Assembly: GCA_037147175.1 (NCBI GenBank) | Contig: JBAWVS010000010.1 | Location: forward strand, 1-58,173 | Direction: 5' to 3' | Origin: a bacterium | GTDB lineage: Bacteria > Cyanobacteriota > Vampirovibrionia > Gastranaerophilales > UBA9971 | Length of the DNA: 58,173 nt | Part shown: one piece after another, positions 51,340-58,173 of the stretch | Layout of the letters: every line of letters begins with the position of its first letter | Numbering within the stretch: position 1 is the first letter of the stretch | The notes under the pieces: model-generated | Seen by the model: the letters and a program-made list of their open reading frames with translations, nothing else | What the model was told of the DNA's origin: nothing | Databases searched by the model: none | Program-made: the position numbers and the translations under genes

Positions 51340-52335
51340 TTGGGTTTTTGTATACAAATTTTAATTATAGTGATTTTAAGTTTTACAAGTTTTTCTGTTT
51401 CGGCTCAGGTACAGGAAGAAAATAATTTTCTTTCTATTCCCGATTTTACTATACACAGAGTTATACCTGAAAAGCCTGATAATTCTTTGTTGAATAATAA
51501 AAATGCAGTAAAAAAAGAAACACCAAAACTCAGGATAGTTGAGCAGCCTGAAAAAAAATTACAACTACAATCAAAAACAATTAGTGACAATAAGCAGAAT
51601 AAACAAGTAGAAGTTTCTCAAAAAATTAAAGTAAAGATAGAACCGGCAAAAAATTATTCTGAGCAGTCAGTTTCTAAATCAATAAAACAAGAAATTGAGG
51701 ATACTCAGAAAAAACCGGAAATGGAAAACAACTCAATTCAGCCGTTACAAGAGGCTAATCCTGAAGAATTTATTTCAAAAATAAACAAAATTAACGAAAA
51801 GAATCAGTCTTTGTCAAAAGGTAGTGTTGATAAAATTAATATTCGAGAAGAAAAAGGAAATGATTTTTTAAAAACTTTTTCAAGCTTAAGTATTGTAGTA
51901 TTATTGATTTTTGTTTTTGCATGGGTATATGCAAGAGTGAAAGGCATAAATCCGACCGCAATTTTAACGGGAAAATTTTCGGAAAAAAATATGAACAGGT
52001 TTAATGTTTTGTCTACATCGACTCTAGGACAGGGAAAAGATATCCATCTCGTTGAGATTAACGGAAAACAACTTGTAATAGGAAGTACAGCCAATAATAT
52101 AAATCTTTTGACAGAAATTCCGCCTGAAGAAATAGAAAAATTAAAAGAAATGAGTCAAAAAAATCAAGATACAGAAGAAACAGAACCTGTTAAACTGTCG
52201 GAAGAAGACGATTTTTATTTCGAATCCGTTGAAGAAGACGAATTTGTAGATCCTGAATATTATTCCTTAAAATATTCAGAAGTTTATAAAGATTATATTG
52301 ATAACAAAGAAAACAAAAAAGATTCTGAAGAATAA
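51340..52335 (+). CDS. fliO: Flagellar biosynthesis protein FliO-like
   Basis: A 331-residue protein. The N-terminal signal sequence (about residues 1-22, ending SVSAQV) is followed by a long charged, Gln/Lys/Glu-rich linker (25-175). A membrane segment lies at about 182-203 (SIVVLLIFVFAWVYARV). The C-terminal domain then matches FliO: FNVLSTSTLGQGKDIHLVEI, GKQLVIGSTANNINLLTEI. FliO helps to build the export gate of the flagellar type III system. The start is TTG behind GAGG. fliP and fliQ are not next to it. An acidic tail follows. Confidence 0.82.
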   Translation: MGFCIQILIIVILSFTSFSVSAQVQEENNFLSIPDFTIHRVIPEKPDNSLLNNKNAVKKETPKLRIVEQPEKKLQLQSKTISDNKQNKQVEVSQKIKVKIEPAKNYSEQSVSKSIKQEIEDTQKKPEMENNSIQPLQEANPEEFISKINKINEKNQSLSKGSVDKINIREEKGNDFLKTFSSLSIVVLLIFVFAWVYARVKGINPTAILTGKFSEKNMNRFNVLSTSTLGQGKDIHLVEINGKQLVIGSTANNINLLTEIPPEEIEKLKEMSQKNQDTEETEPVKLSEEDDFYFESVEEDEFVDPEYYSLKYSEVYKDYIDNKENKKDSEE

Positions 52336-52338
52336 GGG

Positions 52339-54180
52339 TTATTTTATTGCTAAACCTGGTGTTTCTTCGAGAGTATTTAGTGTTTCTTTTAAAATCTTGA
52401 TTAATTTTGTATTAGCGCAGTCAGCAGAATTGAAAAAATATTTATCAAGTTCAAGATTGTTAATTACATCTTCTTTGTTTGGAAGTGTTTTGGTTACATA
52501 GTTTTTTGTGTAATTCCATGTTTGAGATTGAATATAATTTGATAAAAACAAGTTATTAACAACTCTTTTTCTTGTTTCAGCAGCTTTATTATTCAGAAGA
52601 ATATAAGCTTCAGGATCATAATCTGTTTTTCCAAGTTCGCTAAGTTCGGTACAAATTTTTGCAAATTCATTGAAAAGTTCGGATAAATCAGGGCTTATTT
52701 GATCCAGTTCTTTGTAGGCCAGACCTATCTTTGAGAAAACATTTGTTAACGCTGAATTCCAGCCTTCTTTTGTTTCTGTGAAAACTGCTGAAGTTATATT
52801 ATCAATATCGGGTTTTGCGGCTGATAATGTTTCAGCAAATTCAGAAAAAGCCATATATTCCATGCCGTTTATAAATGCACCTTTTAATGAAGTATTTATA
52901 ACTGTTGCAAGATTAAGTTCTTCAGAAAAAATTTCGTTAAACTGTCTTATAAACCACGCATAATCAGTTCTTGTTATCAGGTCGTTGCCTTCTTTATCTT
53001 TAACATGAATTATTTTGTGTTTAATTTCTTCGGCAACATTTTCAATAGTTTGACCGTCAGCAAAAATTTTATTATCAATAAATGCAAGGTCTAAACCGGA
53101 AAAGGCGATTTGCCCAAAGCCCAAGGCTTTTGCAATATAATAACTTAATATTGAAACACTGCTTCCCGATTTATAAAATCCCGCATTTTCAGGACAGACG
53201 TCTTTAAAAAGCCTTGTAATTGAATCGGTTTCTGAAAAATAAATTATTTTTGTTTTTGATTTTAGTTTGTACAAGTCCTGATCAGTTTTTGCAAGCAAAA
53301 TTAAGTTTGTTTTTTCAATAAAATTTTCTAAACCCTTGATTTGATCCAAACAATTTTGGGCATCAGCAAAAACTGTAAAGTCAGGAATAACACCGTTGTT
53401 AACAAGAGAATTAAAAGCTCTTCCTACGGCAATTGTCACAAATTTATCTTGATTTTCTTTGATTTTTTCAAGATCATCAGCTAAACTTGAACCTGCTGCA
53501 ATTATTAAGGCTGTTTTATCGGCAAATTTCCCTTCGAAAAAGCCAAGAGGTCTTGCTTCGGAAAAATGAACAAAATTTCTTATAAAATTTTCTGTCCAAA
53601 GCCAGCTGAATTTTAGTATAGTATTTTCATCATTTCCTCTACCTTCAACTATTTCAAATGTTTTTGAAGTCAAATCCTGAAGAAGTTCTTGATTTACCAG
53701 AGCATATTGATTTAAGAACAAAAATTCCACCCTGTCATTGGAAAGATATTCTTTTTGCAATTTATCGTAAATATCACCGACATTATCAGTAATATAAACT
53801 CTCTCATCTGAAAGTTCATTGGAAAAATCGACATGTTCAAGTACAAATCTTAAAACTTCAATAAAAGGTTCAATTATGAAAATTTTTGACTCGGAGTTAA
53901 CATAAGCTCTTTTGAACAAATATCCAAGTCCCAGTCCAAAGACTATTTGGATATCATTTTTTTTAAGATTATTTTTTATAGTTCTGTTCCATGTGGTTTT
54001 CGACTCTCTTACAGGATCTATAGGGCTGTGAAGAGTTGTGTTTTTATAAGAAATAATTAAATCTTTGCTTTCTGATTCAAATACTTCTATTCCTATTATA
54101 GAGTTTATATCAATTTTCTCAAGCCTGTCAGCCAGTTTTGAATTTTTTATTCTTATAGTGTCTAAATTTTTTTTAAACAT
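52339..54180 (-). CDS. Maf-type (DUF115) nonulosonic-acid glycosyltransferase
   Basis: A 613-residue protein of the motility-accessory-factor family (6-hydroxymethylpterin-diphosphokinase-like DUF115 domain). The core contains LIIAAGSSLADDLEKIKE, VTIAVGRAFNSLVNNGVIPDF and the later block GFGQIAFSGLDLAFIDNKIFADG. Maf proteins attach pseudaminic, legionaminic or similar sugars to flagellin or surface proteins. It lies 8 bases after a KdsC-like phosphatase gene and converges on fliO, a context that supports flagellin glycosylation. Flagellin itself is not in the window. Confidence 0.85.
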   Translation of the reverse strand: MFKKNLDTIRIKNSKLADRLEKIDINSIIGIEVFESESKDLIISYKNTTLHSPIDPVRESKTTWNRTIKNNLKKNDIQIVFGLGLGYLFKRAYVNSESKIFIIEPFIEVLRFVLEHVDFSNELSDERVYITDNVGDIYDKLQKEYLSNDRVEFLFLNQYALVNQELLQDLTSKTFEIVEGRGNDENTILKFSWLWTENFIRNFVHFSEARPLGFFEGKFADKTALIIAAGSSLADDLEKIKENQDKFVTIAVGRAFNSLVNNGVIPDFTVFADAQNCLDQIKGLENFIEKTNLILLAKTDQDLYKLKSKTKIIYFSETDSITRLFKDVCPENAGFYKSGSSVSILSYYIAKALGFGQIAFSGLDLAFIDNKIFADGQTIENVAEEIKHKIIHVKDKEGNDLITRTDYAWFIRQFNEIFSEELNLATVINTSLKGAFINGMEYMAFSEFAETLSAAKPDIDNITSAVFTETKEGWNSALTNVFSKIGLAYKELDQISPDLSELFNEFAKICTELSELGKTDYDPEAYILLNNKAAETRKRVVNNLFLSNYIQSQTWNYTKNYVTKTLPNKEDVINNLELDKYFFNSADCANTKLIKILKETLNTLEETPGLAIK

Positions 54181-54188
54181 TTTACCCT

Positions 54189-54713
54189 CTATTCTTTTGT
54201 TATTAAAAGAGAATCAATAACTTCTCTAAAAACCCCGTTTCCCGCAGAAGCAGTTGTTATTAGAATATTTTTAATATCTTTTACCTTATAATTCGCCTCA
54301 GGAACTGTAATAGGAGTCCCGACCCATTCCAAGGCAGAAATGTCATTTATGTCATCACCAATAAAGCAGATTTCGTCTTGAGAAAGCTGATATTTTTCCG
54401 CAATCGATTGCAGGGCAGAAAGTTTGTCTTTTATTCCCTGATGAACATCTTCCAGACGAAATTTATCGGCAAGTTTATTAATGATTTTGTTTTTTTCTCC
54501 TGAAATTATTGCAATTTTATAGCCGTTTTTTACGGCAAGAGAAATCCCCATTATGTCTTTAAAATTGATTCTTTTGATTTCTTCGTCAGAAACAGATGAA
54601 TAAAAAACATATCCGTCTGTTAAAACACCATCAAAATCTGTTGCAATTAATTTTATGCCCTCTTTAAGCTTTAACAGCATTAATTTACGCTTAACCTTAT
54701 CTTTTAAACTCAT
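54189..54713 (-). CDS. KdsC-type HAD phosphatase
   Basis: A 174-residue tetrameric-type HAD phosphatase without cap domain. Motif I is LIATDFDGVLTDGYVFY, the Ser/Thr motif is IAIISGEKN, and the last Asp pair is in ICFIGDDINDISALEW. The family includes KDO-8-phosphate and N-acylneuraminate-9-phosphate phosphatases. It sits directly before the Maf-like transferase gene, so a role in nonulosonic or ulosonic sugar synthesis is likely. Confidence 0.85.
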   Translation of the reverse strand: MSLKDKVKRKLMLLKLKEGIKLIATDFDGVLTDGYVFYSSVSDEEIKRINFKDIMGISLAVKNGYKIAIISGEKNKIINKLADKFRLEDVHQGIKDKLSALQSIAEKYQLSQDEICFIGDDINDISALEWVGTPITVPEANYKVKDIKNILITTASAGNGVFREVIDSLLITKE

Positions 54714-54882
54714 TACTTTGAAATCCTGATTTATTATATCATAACACCCCTCTTCTATTTATCGGTTTATTATATTAGTTATACCTTTTTATTTTCTATT
54801 TTCTTTTTCAAATTGGTGCTTAAGACAAAAACCCGGCATACGCAAATTGTCTGTTTCTTAGAATCTATGGTAATATTATATT

Positions 54883-55000
54883 TATACTAAAATGAGTTTA
54901 TATTTTCGAAAACTCATCGTTTCCGAAAATAACGCTCCTACTATCGAATACCGCTTTTTATCTGTAGTTAAAATCCTAAATTTATTTTTGAAGCGGTATA
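54883..55000 (-). repeat. 118-bp structured repeat, copy 2 (inverted)
   Basis: This is the reverse-complement copy of the repeat at 10627-10745. The stems (ATACCGCTT/AAGCGGTAT; GAGTTT/AAACTC) and the block GGAGCGTTATTTTCGGAAAC are kept, while the loop between the first arms and a few scattered bases differ. It lies in the 325-base gap (54714-55038) between the KdsC-like and radical SAM genes; I see no other feature there apart from possible promoters. Confidence 0.8.
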
Positions 55001-55038
55001 CTAATTTTCGAAAGTATTTTTGGGTTGAATGATTAAAA

Positions 55039-56496
55039 ATGTCTGTGAAAAAAAATAAAAAAGATTTTAAAATTTTATTTGTCTCTTTTTTTAATGGAGA
55101 AGCTTTAGGAACAAGACTTTTATTTTCAATTCTTCACAATCTCGGATATAATACAAAATTATTATTTTTTAAAGTTCCATTTCAAAATAAGCATGCAACC
55201 TCTCAGGACGTTTCAGAGGAAGAATTAAAGCTGTTCGATGATTTTGTATTGGAATATAAACCTGACTTAATTGCATTTAGTCTGGTTTCTTCTGTTTTTG
55301 GTCTGTATAAAAAAATCTATAATAGAATTAAAAATCTGAGTGATTTTAAAATATTAATAGGCGGATGGCAAGCATCATTAAATCCCGATGAATGTATAAA
55401 ATATTCTGATCTTGTTTGTATTGGCGAAGGCGAGGAGGCGATAGAAGAACTCGTCGACAAATTGTATAACAATTTGCCTATAGACTCAATCCAAAATTTC
55501 TGGAGAAAAAAAGAAGATAAAATTATTAAAAATACTCCAAGACCAATTTTAAATAATTTGAGCAAATATCCTGTGTCTGTATTTGATGATGATTTGAGCA
55601 GTTATATCGAAAATAATGAGCTGGTAAATAAAGAAGTTTATAAATTAAATACAAGATACGGAATTATTGCAGGAAGAGGTTGTCCTTACAGATGTACTTA
55701 TTGTTCAAATGTTTATATGGCACAAAATGTATATCCTGACAATTGGTGCAAAATCAGATACAGAAATCCTGATCATGTAATGTCAGAGCTGCTCGAAGTT
55801 AAGAAAACGCTGCCCGAAATTGAAAGAATAAATTTTTATGATGAAGTGCTAATACCAAGTAAAGAATGGGCTAATGCTTTTTTTCCAAGATACAAAAATG
55901 AAATTGATTTGCCATTTTACTGCATGTTTTTTCCGGGTACGGCAACTGAGGAATTAATAAAATTGTTAAAAGATTCTCTTTTAGCGGGTGTATGGATTGG
56001 AATACAATCAGGTTCAGAAAAAATCAGGAAAAATATATTTAAAAGACATTACAAAAATTCAGTTGTTATTGAACAAGCAAATTTGTTCAAAAAATATGAT
56101 ATCAGTGTAAGATATGATTTTATTTTTGATAATCCTTTTCAAACCTTTGAAGATTCACTAGAATCAATTCAATTAATGCTGGAATTGCCGCAACCGTATT
56201 CGATGAATTTATTTTCTTTAAAATATTTCCCTAATACTGAAATCACAGAGATGGCTTTAGACGCAGGTTTTATTAGTTCTAAAGATCTCGATGACAAACG
56301 TTCAGCAGATAGGGACGGTTATTGGATAAAGCTAAACAATGAAAACACTGACAATAATTTTATAAATCATGTCGTTTATTATATTAATAAAATGGCTTCA
56401 CAATCAAAACTTGATAAAAAAGAAATTTATGAAGCTATCGAGGAATATAAACTTTCTAATAAACTGGATTTTATTAGAAAAAAGCTTGAACTTTAG
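55039..56496 (+). CDS. B12-binding-type radical SAM protein of unknown function
   Basis: A 485-residue protein. The N-terminal ~150 residues form a Rossmann-like domain as in B12-binding radical SAM enzymes (ILIGGWQASLNPDECI; CIGEGEEAIEELVDK), but the DxHxxG cobalt-contact motif is not visible. The radical SAM core follows with GRGCPYRCTYCSN (the CxxxCxxC for the iron-sulfur cluster). The C-terminal third is unrecognised. Relatives methylate or rearrange unactivated carbon atoms. It lies in a locus of nonulosonic-acid genes, so it may modify a sugar or an acyl side chain. Confidence 0.82.
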   Translation: MSVKKNKKDFKILFVSFFNGEALGTRLLFSILHNLGYNTKLLFFKVPFQNKHATSQDVSEEELKLFDDFVLEYKPDLIAFSLVSSVFGLYKKIYNRIKNLSDFKILIGGWQASLNPDECIKYSDLVCIGEGEEAIEELVDKLYNNLPIDSIQNFWRKKEDKIIKNTPRPILNNLSKYPVSVFDDDLSSYIENNELVNKEVYKLNTRYGIIAGRGCPYRCTYCSNVYMAQNVYPDNWCKIRYRNPDHVMSELLEVKKTLPEIERINFYDEVLIPSKEWANAFFPRYKNEIDLPFYCMFFPGTATEELIKLLKDSLLAGVWIGIQSGSEKIRKNIFKRHYKNSVVIEQANLFKKYDISVRYDFIFDNPFQTFEDSLESIQLMLELPQPYSMNLFSLKYFPNTEITEMALDAGFISSKDLDDKRSADRDGYWIKLNNENTDNNFINHVVYYINKMASQSKLDKKEIYEAIEEYKLSNKLDFIRKKLEL

Positions 56497-56521
56497 AGCT
56501 TAACCGATTTATTTTTTTTGC

Positions 56522-57409
56522 CTAGACAATATTATGTGCGGTTTTTACTTTTCTTAATTTTGCAAGGATAGGTTTTTCGCTTTCATATACTATTTTATGC
56601 CCATCTCCTAACATAGCCGGCATTTGTTTTATGTCCCTGACTAATCTGTAAAGTCCTAAAGGCTCAAGGCTTGCGGCATGGTCGCTGCCCCACATTGTTC
56701 TGTCCAGAGTAATATGTCTTTCAATAGAGCATGCACCTATTGAGGCAGCTACTAAAGAAGGGATTAATCCTCTTTCATGCCCACTATATCCTATTGGATA
56801 GTTATACCTGTTAATAAAATCAAGAATAACAAGTAAATTGGTTTCATTATTGTCTGTAGGATAAGTAGATGTGCAATGATACAGGATTATATTTTCAGAG
56901 TTTATAACTTTTAAAGCGTGATCAATTTCTTCTATAGTACTCATTCCTGTAGAAATAAGCAAAGGTTTGCCTTTTGAGGCTGTATGTCTTAATAAATCAT
57001 CATCAGTCAAAGTTGCAGACGCAATTTTATAACATGGCGGATTAAAATACTCTATAAAATCAACAGAATTTTTATCCCAGCATGAGGCAAGCCACATAAT
57101 CCCTTTTTTTGTACAATAATCATCGATTTCTTCATAATCTTCAAATTTTAATTCAAGACCTCTTTTTAAATCGCCGTTTGTTTCTCCAAAATGATTGGGT
57201 CTTTGCATGGCGAGTTCTTCGGGGGTATAAACAAAATCAACTGTTCTTTTTTGGAATTTAACCGCATCACATCCTGACGAAGCAGCGATATCAATCAGTT
57301 TTTTCGCGGTTTTCACACAACCGTTGTGATTAATCCCTATCTCAGCAATTACAAAACAAGGTTGTCCCTTTCCGATTAATTTATTGCCTACTTTTACTGT
57401 TTTACCCAT
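56522..57409 (-). CDS. NeuB-type nonulosonic acid synthase, short form
   Basis: A 295-residue NeuB-family synthase, a TIM barrel that condenses phosphoenolpyruvate with an N-acyl-hexosamine to sialic, legionaminic or pseudaminic acid. The blocks FVIAEIGINHNG, AVKFQKRTV, PLLISTGMSTIEEI, HCTSTYPTDN, IGYSGHERG and ERHITLDRTMWGSDHAASLEP are intact. Full-length NeuB has 340-350 residues; here the C-terminal SAF (antifreeze-like) domain is missing and the protein ends soon after the barrel. GGGGGT lies before the ATG. Product not identified. Confidence 0.88.
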   Translation of the reverse strand: MGKTVKVGNKLIGKGQPCFVIAEIGINHNGCVKTAKKLIDIAASSGCDAVKFQKRTVDFVYTPEELAMQRPNHFGETNGDLKRGLELKFEDYEEIDDYCTKKGIMWLASCWDKNSVDFIEYFNPPCYKIASATLTDDDLLRHTASKGKPLLISTGMSTIEEIDHALKVINSENIILYHCTSTYPTDNNETNLLVILDFINRYNYPIGYSGHERGLIPSLVAASIGACSIERHITLDRTMWGSDHAASLEPLGLYRLVRDIKQMPAMLGDGHKIVYESEKPILAKLRKVKTAHNIV

Positions 57410-57748
57410 ATACTCGCTTTACCCCCGTTCATTAAATAGCAGACGTCCCCTTTTGTAACCGTTTGACTCTTTAAGTTTTTTAAACTTTTATTGTCCTTAT
57501 AGACGTATTTAATATATTAACACTCTTGAGTTTGAAATTCTTGCATTATTTAGATGAAAAATAAAAAACAAAAAATGAATATAACTTATTGATAGTTAAT
57601 TAATAAAACAAATTGTTTTTGATTTAACAAAAGTTTAAATATGTTCTAAAAAATTTTATTTTGATTATAATAATATTGTTAATTTATTAATTAATGGTTT
57701 TTATTTAAGGGAATTGATAAAAAATCGTCCCTGTGAAAGGAGAAATTG
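57410..57748. other. AT-rich divergent region before the ferredoxin gene
   Basis: This 339-base gap is extremely AT-rich and holds no credible gene. It contains short palindromic AT stretches (e.g. AAGTTTTTTAAACTT) and the region that should carry the ferredoxin promoter; I could not point to one convincing -35/-10 pair. Confidence 0.4.
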
Positions 57749-57925
57749 ATGAAAGTAAAGATTGAAGATGGTTGTATAGCTTGTGGTGCTTGCGAATCTA
57801 TTTGCGAAGCAGTTTTCACAGTAGAAGATATTGCTGTGGTTAATGAAGCTAATATCGCCGGCAACGAAGAATGTGTTAAAGAAGCTGCAGAAGCTTGTCC
57901 TGTAAGTGTAATCGTTATTGAGTAA
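57749..57925 (+). CDS. Small [4Fe-4S] ferredoxin
   Basis: A 58-residue acidic ferredoxin. The ligands are in CIACGACESIC (Cys9, Cys12 and Cys15 for the cluster; Cys19 extra) and in the later ACPVSV (the fourth Cys). Another Cys in NEECVKE could form a disulfide with Cys19, as in some single-cluster thermophile ferredoxins. It carries low-potential electrons in the cytoplasm. AAAGGAG stands before the ATG, and a terminator follows. Confidence 0.92.
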   Translation: MKVKIEDGCIACGACESICEAVFTVEDIAVVNEANIAGNEECVKEAAEACPVSVIVIE

Positions 57926-57961
57926 TAATATTAAGTATTAAATTAATAACAAATTGAAATT

Positions 57962-57995
57962 AAAAAGTCTCCGCAATAAACAGCGGGGACTTTTT
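57962..57995 (+). terminator. Terminator after the ferredoxin gene
   Basis: AAAAAGTCTCCGC (57962-57974) pairs with GCGGGGACTTTTT (57983-57995, one T-G pair). It is probably used in both directions. Confidence 0.9.
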
Positions 57996-58002
57996 AATAG
58001 AT

Positions 58003-58173
58003 TTAGGATATTTTCGGGTATATCGGAAGACAAGAGAACTGATTTTCTTCTCTTGTATAATCAGTCTCGGATTTATGTCTTGTTGAAGTTCTTGTGCCGG
58101 GAACAACACTGCCTATTGTTTTAAATTTATCTTTTATTGGGGGAAAGTTTTTGAATTGAGTTAACTGTATCTG
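58003..58173 (-). CDS. C-terminal end of an unknown gene, cut by the window edge
   Basis: A reading frame stays open from the right window edge for 56 codons and stops with TAA at 58003-58005. The visible end contains GSVVPGTRTSTRHKSETDY and ends LPIYPKIS. It shares the terminator at 57962-57995 with the ferredoxin gene, as expected for convergent genes. No family is recognisable from this piece. Confidence 0.5.
   Translation of the reverse strand, partial: QIQLTQFKNFPPIKDKFKTIGSVVPGTRTSTRHKSETDYTREENQFSCLPIYPKIS

Noticed and set aside
57410-57748. Possible replication origin because of the AT-rich stretch
   Set aside because: No cluster of DnaA boxes (TTATNCACA) and no dnaA, dnaN or gidA gene nearby.
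1-58173. CRISPR arrays, insertion sequences or prophage
   Set aside because: No array of regularly spaced repeats, no transposase, integrase or phage structural gene was found on either strand.

Overview
The window looks like part of an AT-rich chromosome from a bacterium with two membranes. Wza and Wzc homologues point to an outer membrane. The pairing of SepF with YggS, a short EF-Ts (216 residues) and the general gene style suggest the non-photosynthetic relatives of cyanobacteria (Vampirovibrionia/Melainabacteria, e.g. Gastranaerophilales). This placement is an inference from gene content; no 16S gene is present. FliO and a Maf-type glycosyltransferase suggest that the cell, or its recent ancestor, has flagella.

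Layout. (1) 0.2-8.8 kb, minus strand: an operon for an exported surface polysaccharide (Wza, Wzc-like protein, two glycosyltransferases, a pyruvyltransferase-like enzyme, an acyltransferase and a Wzx-type flippase). A 23-bp perfect hairpin touches the ribosome binding site of its first gene. (2) 8.8-18 kb: repeats, a flavodoxin-fold reductase, two tandem zinc alcohol dehydrogenases, RluD, LspA, a spermidine-synthase-like protein, a secreted protein and an acyl-CoA dehydrogenase. (3) 18.2-21.5 kb: an overlapping operon of HAD phosphatase, class III aminotransferase, alpha/beta hydrolase with a cysteine in the nucleophile position, and a small membrane protein. (4) 21.5-39 kb: housekeeping genes (EF-Ts, S2, L25, SepF, YggS, a trans-sulfuration enzyme, the two clamp-loader subunits HolA/HolB, a murein hydrolase, ThrB, a double M16 peptidase, PurB, an oligopeptide ABC ATPase) mixed with unrecognised genes. 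These include a cysteine-rich secreted repeat protein, a 33-residue membrane protein with a near-perfect ribosome binding site, and a likely papain/transglutaminase-fold cysteine protease. (5) 40.1-50.5 kb: tRNA-Thr, tRNA-Tyr, a structured spacer, tRNA-Thr, EF-Tu, then S10 to L18 in the classical S10/spc order. A strong terminator follows directly after L18, so S5, L30, L15 and SecY are missing from their usual place. (6) 50.6-58.2 kb: Upp, FliO, then a Maf-like transferase, a KdsC-like phosphatase, a B12-type radical SAM protein and a NeuB-type synthase without its usual C-terminal domain, which together suggest nonulosonic-acid glycosylation; then a ferredoxin and a gene cut by the window edge.

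The most interesting signals are: a 118-bp structured repeat present twice in opposite orientation (10.6 kb and 54.9 kb); a possible four-stem RNA between two tRNA genes; stem-loops in most of the longer gaps of the ribosomal operon; the Wzc homologue with a destroyed Walker A motif; the Cys-for-Ser hydrolase operon; and the Cys-His-Asp protease candidate. No CRISPR array, intact insertion sequence or prophage was seen.
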